Source of the DNA: Clostridiales bacterium
Lineage (GTDB): Bacteria > Bacillota > Clostridia > Peptostreptococcales > Natronincolaceae
Reading direction: 5' to 3'
DNA: 5,001 nucleotides
Assembly: GCA_012800145.1 (NCBI GenBank)
Contig: JAAZJW010000074.1
Location: 1 to 5,001, forward strand
Positions 1 through 5,001 of the stretch are shown here, one piece after another (within the stretch, counting starts at the first letter, position 1; every line of letters begins with the position of its first letter). The notes below the pieces were generated by a model. That model had not been told where the DNA came from and did not search any database. It saw nothing but the letters and a program-made list of their open reading frames with translations. The translations under genes were made by a program, and so were the position numbers.

Positions 1-1164
1 AATGATCTCTATCAAAAAGAGGTAGATAAACTTGAAGAATTGTCCGGTTTGACTTCCGAACAGGCTCGTCAACTTTTGTTGAGCAATATTGAAAGACAAA
101 CAAAATATGAAGCTGCGGTTATGATCAGAGATATCGAGTCTAGGGCGAGAGAAGAAGCGGAGAAGAAATCAAGAGAAATAATTGCTTACACAATTCAAAA
201 GTGTGCGGCAGATCATGTTGCCGAAACTACTGTATCAGTTGTGCCGTTACCTAACGATGAAATGAAGGGTAGAATAATCGGAAGGGAAGGCAGAAATATT
301 CGTACAATAGAAACATTAACAGGTATTGATTTAATTATTGATGATACACCGGAAGCAGTAATCTTGTCCGGCTTTGATCCAATCAGGAGAGAAATAGCAA
401 GGATTGCACTGGAAAAACTAATCATTGATGGTAGAATCCATCCTGCTAGAATTGAAGAAATGGTGGAAAAAGCTAAAAGAGAGGTCGATGGCATTATTAA
501 AGAGGAAGGAGAACAGGCAACCTTTGATGCCGGTGTTCATGGTTTACACCCTGAACTTATAAAACTACTTGGTAGATTAAAGTATAGAACCAGTTATGGG
601 CAAAATGTGTTGAATCATTCAATAGAGGTTTCCTATTTGGCGGGGATTATGGCAGCCGAACTGGGTGCAGACGTCAGGTTAGCCAAGAGAGCTGGCCTGT
701 TACATGACATCGGAAAAGCTGTTGACCATGAAATAGAGGGTACCCATGTTGAAATAGGTATGGAGCTCCTTAAAAGATATAAAGAATCTAAGGATGTTAT
801 TCATAGTATGTCCACCCACCATGGTGATTATGAACCTGAAACCATAGAAGCGGTCTTAGTTACAGCGGCTGATGCCATTTCTGCGGCGAGACCGGGAGCT
901 AGAAGAGAAACATTAGAATCCTACATTAAACGATTAGAAAAATTAGAAGAAATTGCAAACGAGTACGAGGGTGTTGAAAAATCCTTTGCCATTCAAGCCG
1001 GCAGGGAGATAAGAATCATTGTCAGACCTGAAATATATAATGACGAAGAAATTTTTATGTTGGCTAGGGATATAACGAAAAAAATTGAGCTGGAACTTGA
1101 ATATCCCGGGCAGATTAAGGTGAATGTCCTCAGGGAAACAAGGGCAATTGAATATGCAAAATAA
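1..1164 (+). CDS. rny: Ribonuclease Y, C-terminal part (5' end outside window)
   Basis: RNase Y is a membrane-anchored endoribonuclease that starts mRNA decay in Firmicutes. The frame is open from base 1, so the gene is cut by the window edge. The visible 387 residues compare with about 520 in the full family, so the N-terminal membrane helix and most of the coiled coil are missing. Numbering from base 1, a charged helical stretch (about residues 20-60) leads into a KH RNA-binding domain with the GREG loop at residues 94-97. An HD metal-dependent hydrolase domain follows: a candidate metal His at 206 (NHSIEV), the HD pair at 235-236 (LLHDIGK), the HHGD motif at 273-276 and the Asp of TAADA at 291. 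The C-terminal domain ends normally at TAA 1162-1164, just before a terminator. A TTG at 40-42 could be read as a start, but homologous sequence continues upstream of it, so it is internal. The identification is secure. Confidence 0.97.
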   Translation, partial: NDLYQKEVDKLEELSGLTSEQARQLLLSNIERQTKYEAAVMIRDIESRAREEAEKKSREIIAYTIQKCAADHVAETTVSVVPLPNDEMKGRIIGREGRNIRTIETLTGIDLIIDDTPEAVILSGFDPIRREIARIALEKLIIDGRIHPARIEEMVEKAKREVDGIIKEEGEQATFDAGVHGLHPELIKLLGRLKYRTSYGQNVLNHSIEVSYLAGIMAAELGADVRLAKRAGLLHDIGKAVDHEIEGTHVEIGMELLKRYKESKDVIHSMSTHHGDYEPETIEAVLVTAADAISAARPGARRETLESYIKRLEKLEEIANEYEGVEKSFAIQAGREIRIIVRPEIYNDEEIFMLARDITKKIELELEYPGQIKVNVLRETRAIEYAK

Positions 1165-1165
1165 G

Positions 1166-1192
1166 AAGACTGCAAAAAAATGCAGTCTTTTT
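1166..1192 (+). terminator. Intrinsic terminator of rny
   Basis: A perfect 9-bp stem pairs AAGACTGCA (1166-1174) with TGCAGTCTT (1181-1189) around a six-A loop, and the T run ends at 1192. It begins two bases after the rny stop codon. It should end the rny transcript and separate it from spoVS. The A-rich loop and T tail also give partial symmetry, but no gene converges from the right, so its job is on the plus strand. Confidence 0.9.
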
Positions 1193-1266
1193 ATTAAAAA
1201 TTTGGATTATTTACCCATGTTAAATTTGAATTTAATACCTGATACCAATAAACATTGTTACATATG

Positions 1267-1292
1267 AGGAGATTTTAGAGACAAGGTAGAAT
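1267..1292 (+). promoter_or_regulatory. Probable sigma-H promoter of spoVS
   Basis: AGGAGAT (1267-1273) resembles the sigma-H -35 core AGGAWWW with one deviation. After a 12-base spacer comes GTAGAAT (1286-1292), a full match to the -10 core RnnGAAT. Transcription would start near 1300, leaving a leader of about 50 bases before spoVS. In Bacillus subtilis spoVS is known to depend on sigma-H, which supports the reading. The match was made by eye against the remembered consensus. Confidence 0.6.
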
Positions 1293-1349
1293 GTTATTTT
1301 TCGATAAAGTAATGCTATTAAGTATATATTATAAGGGGGATGTAATGGG

Positions 1350-1610
1350 ATGGAAGTATTAAAGGTTTCAGCAAAATCAAATCCAAATTCTGTAGCCGGA
1401 GCTCTAGCCGGAGTTCTTAGAAAACAAGGAACAGCCGAAATTCAAGCTGTTGGAGCAGGCGCTTTAAATCAATCAGTTAAGGCGGTAGCGATTGCAAGAG
1501 GGTTTGTGGCACCTAGCGGACTGGATCTAATCTGTATCCCCGCCTTTGTTGACATAGAAATTGATGGTGAAAAAAGAACTGCAATCAAATTGATTGTAGA
1601 ACCAAGATAA
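1350..1610 (+). CDS. spoVS: Stage V sporulation protein S
   Basis: This 86-residue protein is SpoVS, a small, very conserved protein with an Alba-like fold. In Bacillus it is needed for normal progress through spore coat assembly and influences septation. The signature runs through the whole chain: VSAKSNPNSVAGALAGVLR at residues 6-24, AVGAGALNQSVKAVAIARGF at 33-52, then SGLDLICIPAF and the C-terminal AIKLIVEPR. The length equals that of the Bacillus protein. The ATG at 1350 has a strong AAGGGGG site at 1333-1339, 10 bases upstream. Another ATG at 1345 runs into a stop after five codons and is not used. The gene lies 185 bases after rny, beyond a terminator and behind a likely sigma-H promoter. 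It is probably the first gene of a three-gene unit with the PHP and PadR genes. Confidence 0.97.
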   Translation: MEVLKVSAKSNPNSVAGALAGVLRKQGTAEIQAVGAGALNQSVKAVAIARGFVAPSGLDLICIPAFVDIEIDGEKRTAIKLIVEPR

Positions 1611-1675
1611 AACAAGAATACATAGAATTTACCGACCCAAAAGTGTATTCCTAGACAATAAAGGAGAAACAAATT

Positions 1676-2506
1676 ATGAAATTCATTGACATGCATACTC
1701 ATTCTACCTTCTCTGATGGCGTATACTCGCCCAGTAAATTAGTCGATTATGCAGTGGAAAAAGGGTTATCAGGTATAGCAATAACTGACCACGATACTAT
1801 TGACGGAATTGAGGAAGCAATAGAACGAGCAAATATGTATCAGGATTTCATTATAATACCGGGTATTGAATTGAGTACAGAATACAACAATGAAGAAGTT
1901 CATATACTAGGATATATGATCGATTACAAAATGGAATATTTGCTCAAGATATTACAGCGTTTACAAGATACCAGAAATGATAGGGCTATCAAAATAATCA
2001 ATAAATTAAAAAGACAAGGAATTAAAATTAACTATGGGGACGTGATAAAAATTGCGGGTGATGGGGTAGTAGGACGTCCCCACATTGCGCATGCCCTGAT
2101 TAAAAAAAACTATGTGCAAACTGTCAGGGAAGCTTTTATGAAATATTTGACTAAGGGAGCCTCGGCATATGTTCCAAAACAGAAATTGACACCGGGATGT
2201 GCAGTTAACATTATAAGAAAAGCAGGGGGTTTTCCGGTTGCTGCACATCCCGGTTTGTTAAAATCTGAAGCCATACTGGATTATTTAATCAGCCTGGGGA
2301 TTGATGGAATAGAAGTATATCATCCCAAGCACACAACAGAACAATCCGAGGAATACTTAAGACTAGCCAAAAAACATAACCTCGTTATTACAGGGGGGTC
2401 CGATTTTCATTTTCCCCCAAAAAATAATAAACATAACAGCAATCCGGACGGCGATTTAGGGAGCATCAAGGTTCCATTGGAAAGCGTTGAAAAACTGCTA
2501 AAGTAG
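1676..2506 (+). CDS. PHP-domain phosphoesterase (YciV/TrpH-like)
   Basis: This 276-residue protein is a PHP-domain metal-dependent phosphoesterase. Characterised relatives include 3',5'-nucleoside bisphosphate (pAp) phosphatases and E. coli YciV/RNase AM, a 5'-3' exoribonuclease acting on short RNAs; the exact substrate here is inferred. The metal-binding set is visible in order: DMHTHS (His7, His9), Asp14, ITDHDT (Asp38, His39), PGIELS (Glu65), His76, GRPHIA (His136), AAHPG (His191) and GSDFH (Asp243, His245). Between about residues 80 and 175 lies the helical insert typical of this subfamily. The length is close to the usual 275-290 and no signal peptide is seen, so the protein should be cytoplasmic. 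The start ATG follows an AAAGGAG site at 1660-1666. The gene begins 65 bases after spoVS with no terminator between, so cotranscription is likely. It is not a histidinol phosphatase or DNA polymerase PHP domain, judging from the GRPHIA and AAHPG motifs. Confidence 0.9.
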   Translation: MKFIDMHTHSTFSDGVYSPSKLVDYAVEKGLSGIAITDHDTIDGIEEAIERANMYQDFIIIPGIELSTEYNNEEVHILGYMIDYKMEYLLKILQRLQDTRNDRAIKIINKLKRQGIKINYGDVIKIAGDGVVGRPHIAHALIKKNYVQTVREAFMKYLTKGASAYVPKQKLTPGCAVNIIRKAGGFPVAAHPGLLKSEAILDYLISLGIDGIEVYHPKHTTEQSEEYLRLAKKHNLVITGGSDFHFPPKNNKHNSNPDGDLGSIKVPLESVEKLLK

Positions 2507-2537
2507 CGCTTTTTGATATTTGTCGGGGGTGAACAAA

Positions 2538-2933
2538 ATGCCAACGTCTGTGTCCAAAAATCAGCGCAACCGCCAATTTCCTTCAAAAATCAGTACAACT
2601 CAATTTACTAAATTATATATTCTACATCTACTTATCGAGAAGGATTATTATGGTAATGAGTTGATAGATGAAATCAAAAGAAGAGTAGACTATAAATGGG
2701 AACCGAGCCCGGGTATGATCTACCCCTTGTTGAGAAATCTGGAAAGCAATAACTATATAGTAGGGTGGTGGGAAGAACCTGATAAGAAATCTATTAGGCA
2801 TTATAGAATCACGGATGAAGGCATAAGCAATTACAAAAAAATAAAATCACTTTACAAACCTGCTCTAGATGATTCATTGATAATAATAAAAAATGTCTTC
2901 AGGGATATATACGGATATATGAATTTATTTTAA
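2538..2933 (+). CDS. PadR family transcriptional regulator
   Basis: This 131-residue protein has the winged-helix fold of PadR-type regulators, which usually repress nearby genes in response to small molecules. The family pattern is clear: FTKLYILHLLIEKDYYGNELIDEI (residues 23-46) is the first helical part, SPGMIYPLLRNLESNNYI (57-74) contains the recognition helix, and the wing ends in RHYRITDEG (87-95). A short C-terminal helix, about residues 99-126, would dimerise it, as in the small PadR subgroup. About 17 polar, basic residues precede the domain. The ATG at 2538 is preferred because the extended site GGGGGTGA (2525-2532) lies just upstream. In-frame TTG 2520 and GTG 2529 are less likely, and the GTG overlaps that site. 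The gene starts 31 bases after the PHP gene and is probably cotranscribed with it. No efflux pump or other usual PadR target is in view, so its regulon is unknown. Confidence 0.88.
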   Translation: MPTSVSKNQRNRQFPSKISTTQFTKLYILHLLIEKDYYGNELIDEIKRRVDYKWEPSPGMIYPLLRNLESNNYIVGWWEEPDKKSIRHYRITDEGISNYKKIKSLYKPALDDSLIIIKNVFRDIYGYMNLF

Positions 2934-2984
2934 TAAATTTACTAAAATGGTTTCAATATGATAAAGAATAGTATATTATATGTG

Positions 2985-3014
2985 TTAATATTTAATAAGA
3001 TGAAATCCTATAAA
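2985..3014 (+). promoter_or_regulatory. Possible sigma-A promoter of the aminotransferase gene
   Basis: In the 108-base gap before the aminotransferase, TTAATA (2985-2990) and TATAAA (3009-3014) stand 18 bases apart. They match the sigma-A boxes at 4 of 6 and 5 of 6 positions. A start near 3021 would leave the ribosome binding site at 3028-3035 intact. The gap is very AT-rich, so chance matches are common, and TTTCAA 2951-2956 with TATTAT 2974-2979 is an alternative. Confidence 0.3.
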
Positions 3015-3041
3015 ACAGATATAATATAAGGGGGGATATCA

Positions 3042-4235
3042 ATGGCTATAACGGTTTCGAAAAAATCGCAAAATATTTCACCGTCAATTACACTCGCAAT
3101 AAGTGCCAAAGCAAAACAAATGAAGGAGGACGGGATTGACGTAATAAGTTTTGGGGTAGGTGAACCTGATTTTGATACACCTATAAACATTAAAAATGCT
3201 GCCATAGAGGCAATTAATAAGGGACATACTAAATATACCCCTGCCTCGGGATTACCACAACTTAAACAAGCAATATGCGCCAAACTGAAATCCGACAACA
3301 ATTTAGACTATAAACCTGAAAATATTGTTGTGTCCAATGGTGCAAAACATTCCTTGTATAACATTTTTCAAGCTATATGTAATCCTGAAGATGAAGTAAT
3401 CATACCGGCACCATACTGGGTAAGCTATCCGGAGATGGTTAAAATGGCAGACTCCAATCCCGTAATCGTAAACTGCACAGAAGAAAACGAATTTAAAATC
3501 AAAAAGGAAGATTTTTTAAAAGCCATCACACCTAAAACAAAAGCCATAATACTAAACAGTCCTTCTAATCCTACGGGTTCTATTTATACAAGGACAGAAC
3601 TGGAGGAAATTGCGCAAATTGCGGTGGATCACAATATATTCGTAGTAACCGATGAGGTATATGAAAAATTAATATATGATGGGGAAGAACATATCAGCAT
3701 TGCTTCTTTTAATGACAAAATAAAGGACTTGACAATTACGGTGAATGCCATGTCAAAGTGTTACGCCATGACAGGATGGAGGATAGGCTATACGGCAAGC
3801 CATATAAACATAGCTAAAGCTATGAACAGTATGCAAAGCCATGCCACATCCAATCCCAATACTATAGCTCAACATGCCAGCATCGAGGGGTTAACCGGTG
3901 ATCAATCTTCTGTAGAAGAAATGAGATTGGCATTCGATGAGAGAAGAAAATATATGGTACAAAAAGTAAACGAAATAAAAGGCCTATCATGTATAGTTCC
4001 CAAGGGCGCATTCTATATTATGATGAATATCAAACAATTGCTCGGCACTACCGTCAATGGAATAACCATTAACGGTTCCATGGATTTTTCAGAGTTGCTG
4101 CTCGAACATGCTAATGTTGCCGTTGTACCGGGAATTGCCTTTGGTGTCGATGAATTTGTTCGTCTTTCATACGCAAATTCACTTGAAAATATTAAGGAAG
4201 CACTTAATAGGATAGACACCCTTTTGAACAGCTAA
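3042..4235 (+). CDS. aspB: Pyridoxal-phosphate aspartate aminotransferase (class I, AspB-like)
   Basis: This 397-residue enzyme is a fold-type I aminotransferase. The likely reaction is aspartate plus 2-oxoglutarate to oxaloacetate plus glutamate, in the cytoplasm. It resembles the Bacillus AspB / Thermus I-gamma subgroup along its length. Landmarks are GVGEPDFDTP (residues 38-47), GHTKYTPASGLP (61-72), NGAKH (99-103, phosphate contact), PYWVSYPE (124-131), SPSNPTG (173-179, cofactor Asn176), TDEVYEKL (203-210, cofactor Asp204 and Tyr207), and MSKCYAMTGWR (237-247) with the PLP-binding Lys239. Arg374 in FVRLSYA should bind the substrate carboxylate. The chain is complete. The ATG follows AAGGGGGG at 3028-3035 with six bases between. 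It may have its own promoter in the preceding 108-base gap, though read-through from the PadR gene is possible. Substrate range is uncertain: prephenate or other amino-donor activities occur in this subgroup. Confidence 0.93.
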   Translation: MAITVSKKSQNISPSITLAISAKAKQMKEDGIDVISFGVGEPDFDTPINIKNAAIEAINKGHTKYTPASGLPQLKQAICAKLKSDNNLDYKPENIVVSNGAKHSLYNIFQAICNPEDEVIIPAPYWVSYPEMVKMADSNPVIVNCTEENEFKIKKEDFLKAITPKTKAIILNSPSNPTGSIYTRTELEEIAQIAVDHNIFVVTDEVYEKLIYDGEEHISIASFNDKIKDLTITVNAMSKCYAMTGWRIGYTASHINIAKAMNSMQSHATSNPNTIAQHASIEGLTGDQSSVEEMRLAFDERRKYMVQKVNEIKGLSCIVPKGAFYIMMNIKQLLGTTVNGITINGSMDFSELLLEHANVAVVPGIAFGVDEFVRLSYANSLENIKEALNRIDTLLNS

Positions 4236-4296
4236 ACCTGTAGAACATTTTTATAAAATAATTAACTGGACATATATGGGAAAGTGATTTATAATT

Positions 4297-4346
4297 AGAA
4301 TAACAACTATTCTTTAAATGTATATTTAGGGAATAGTTGTTATTCT
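4297..4346 (+). terminator. Long hairpin, probable terminator of the aminotransferase gene
   Basis: AGAATAACAACTATTC (4297-4312) and its exact complement (4331-4346) form a 16-bp stem. It continues inward through two U-G pairs (4313/4330, 4314/4329) and five more pairs (4315-4319 with 4324-4328) to a four-base loop at 4320-4323. This makes 23 continuous pairs in plus-strand RNA. The tail is only a short T-rich run (TTAAAT) after the stem, so termination is likely but not textbook. It lies about 60 bases after the aminotransferase stop codon and before the recombinase gene. Confidence 0.6.
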
Positions 4347-4370
4347 TTAAATACAAACGTCAAATCTGTT

Positions 4371-4406
4371 GTTTCAATTGTTTCAGTTGTTTCAGTTGTT
4401 TCATCT
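4371..4406. repeat. Short tandem repeat, 9-base unit, about four copies
   Basis: The units are GTTTCAATT (4371-4379), GTTTCAGTT (4380-4388), GTTTCAGTT (4389-4397) and the decayed GTTTCATCT (4398-4406). The two middle copies are identical and the first differs by one base. The period is a multiple of three, so on the minus strand the repeat can be read as Lys-Gln-Leu codons. It lies in the non-coding stretch between the long hairpin and the recombinase promoter. Confidence 0.85.
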
Positions 4407-4452
4407 ATTTCTCCACCCTATTCAATAACGTTTAATTTAGATATTTACTCAA

Positions 4453-4481
4453 TTGCAATTTTTATTGATTATTTTTATACT
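4453..4481 (+). promoter_or_regulatory. Probable sigma-A promoter of the recombinase gene
   Basis: TTGCAA (4453-4458) and TATACT (4476-4481) are 17 bases apart and match the sigma-A boxes at 4 of 6 and 5 of 6 positions. Transcription would start near 4488, about 33 bases before the start codon. A perfect TATAAT at 4483-4488 lies beside it but has no -35 box at a workable distance; the two -10 elements may compete. Confidence 0.5.
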
Positions 4482-4500
4482 GTATAATGTTTATTGATTA
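4461..4500 (+). repeat. 11-base direct repeat flanking the -10 region
   Basis: TTTATTGATTA occurs exactly twice, at 4461-4471 and 4490-4500, 29 bases apart from start to start. One copy is within the promoter spacer and the other covers the expected transcription start. This layout would suit an operator or recombinase binding sites, but AT-rich sequence makes some repetition expected and the role is inferred. Confidence 0.6.
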
Positions 4501-4520
4501 CTTTATAAGGAGGCAACATA

Positions 4521-5001
4521 ATGTCAAACCAACCATCCATAAGTATACATAACAAGTCTGATAAGCCGGATAATATTGTTATCAGGCAGAACTACCTCAT
4601 CGAAAAATGCCTGGAGACCGAAGCACAGCTTCCTGAATTCATGAGGGACTTTTTTACATATTTAAAAAACGGTGTTGCCCTTTCCAGCCGTTTAGCCTAC
4701 TTAAATGATATATTATTTTTCTGTGAATACTTAATTACAGAAACCAATCTCACAAACGCAGATACCGTCTCCCAAATTACTGCTGCAGATTTTAATCAAA
4801 TTACTGCTAAACATGTTAATAGGTTCATCGGGGACTATTGTTCCAGATATACAATTAAGAATGATGATTCCGTAAAAATAATAGAAAATAATAATCGCAC
4901 CTTGGGCAGAAAGAAATCGTCACTATCCGTACTATTCAAATTCCTTTATAGAGATGAAATTATCAAAAATAACATTACGGACGGATTCAACCCTATTCGT
5001 C
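4521..5001 (+). CDS. Tyrosine recombinase/integrase, N-terminal part (cut by window end)
   Basis: The frame is open from ATG 4521 to the window end, giving 160 residues. It reads as the N-terminal, SAM-like core-binding domain of a tyrosine recombinase (Xer/phage integrase family), which grips DNA around the crossover site. LPEFMRDFFTYLKNGV (residues 37-52) followed by SSRLAYLNDILFFCEYLI (55-72) is the usual first helical pair. ITAADFNQITAKHVNRFIGDY (86-106) is the third helix region, and GRKKSSLSVLFKFLYRDEIIKNN (129-151) with the FNP near 156-158 is the classic last helix before the catalytic domain. The catalytic R-H-R-Y residues would lie beyond the window, so activity cannot be judged. 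The start is firm: AAGGAGG at 4507-4513 with seven bases to ATG. About 35 polar residues precede the domain, longer than in XerC/XerD. Whether this is a resident chromosomal recombinase or an element integrase is open. Confidence 0.78.
   Translation, partial: MSNQPSISIHNKSDKPDNIVIRQNYLIEKCLETEAQLPEFMRDFFTYLKNGVALSSRLAYLNDILFFCEYLITETNLTNADTVSQITAADFNQITAKHVNRFIGDYCSRYTIKNDDSVKIIENNNRTLGRKKSSLSVLFKFLYRDEIIKNNITDGFNPIR

Noticed and set aside
213..494. Minus-strand open frame of 93 codons inside rny
   Set aside because: It lies wholly within the conserved KH-region coding sequence of rny, has no family resemblance and shows no supporting ribosome site.
1301..1330. Sigma-A-like pair TCGATA (1301-1306) and TATATT (1325-1330) upstream of spoVS
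   Set aside because: Transcription would start within the Shine-Dalgarno site; the sigma-H site gives a workable leader and agrees with known spoVS control.
1616..1650. Inverted repeat GAATACA / TGTATTC between spoVS and the PHP gene
   Set aside because: Seven pairs around a 21-base loop with no T run: too weak for a terminator and likely chance in AT-rich DNA.
2922..2939. AT-only palindrome over the PadR stop codon
   Set aside because: Eight A-T pairs with a two-base loop make an unstable hairpin, and no T tract follows.
2963..2969. Sigma-H-like -10 (AAAGAAT) before the aminotransferase gene
   Set aside because: No AGGA-type -35 box is found at 11-13 bases upstream (2944-2950 does not match).
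3020..3025. Perfect TATAAT just before the aminotransferase gene
   Set aside because: A start about seven bases later would begin inside the ribosome binding site, and no fitting -35 box is present.
3008..3301. Minus-strand open frame of 97 codons overlapping the start of the aminotransferase gene
   Set aside because: It is a shadow of a gene with clear aminotransferase motifs in the plus frame; its translation resembles nothing I recognise.
4371..4406. CRISPR array interpretation of the short repeats
   Set aside because: The units are 9 bases long and directly adjacent with no spacers, and no cas gene is present.

Overview
The window looks like the chromosome of a low-GC, endospore-forming Firmicute, most likely of the class Clostridia. 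The base composition is AT-rich, Shine-Dalgarno sites are strong and purine-rich (AAGGGGG, AAAGGAG, AAGGAGG), and a complete spoVS gene sits directly downstream of an RNase Y gene. That rny/spoVS pairing is familiar from sporulating Firmicutes. I cannot name a genus from the sequence alone. Every convincing protein gene is on the plus strand.

Layout. (1) Positions 1-1164 hold the 3' three quarters of rny (RNase Y); its membrane anchor and most of its coiled coil lie upstream of the window. A clean intrinsic terminator follows at 1166-1192. (2) Positions 1267-1292 carry a good match to a sigma-H promoter. It is followed by spoVS (1350-1610), a PHP-domain phosphoesterase gene (1676-2506) and a PadR-type regulator gene (2538-2933). 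These three are closely spaced and probably form one transcription unit. (3) After a 108-base AT-rich gap comes a class I aspartate aminotransferase gene (3042-4235). (4) Positions 4236-4520 form the most structured non-coding stretch: a 23-pair hairpin, a run of 9-base tandem repeats, an 11-base direct repeat and a plausible sigma-A promoter. (5) From 4521 to the window end lies the N-terminal part of a tyrosine recombinase/integrase-like gene, cut by the edge.

Function. RNase Y starts mRNA decay by internal cleavage. The PHP protein belongs to a family that includes 3',5'-nucleoside bisphosphate phosphatases and a 5'-3' exoribonuclease acting on short RNAs, so RNA turnover may link the two. 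SpoVS is a small sporulation protein, and the sigma-H site would tie its operon to the start of sporulation. The PadR protein is a transcription regulator with no obvious target beside it. The aminotransferase is a housekeeping amino-acid enzyme. The recombinase may be a resident Xer-like enzyme or may mark the edge of an accessory region; the window does not decide.

I see no clear undescribed system here. The best candidates for a second look are the repeat-rich 4297-4500 region and the absence of a ymdB-like gene between rny and spoVS.
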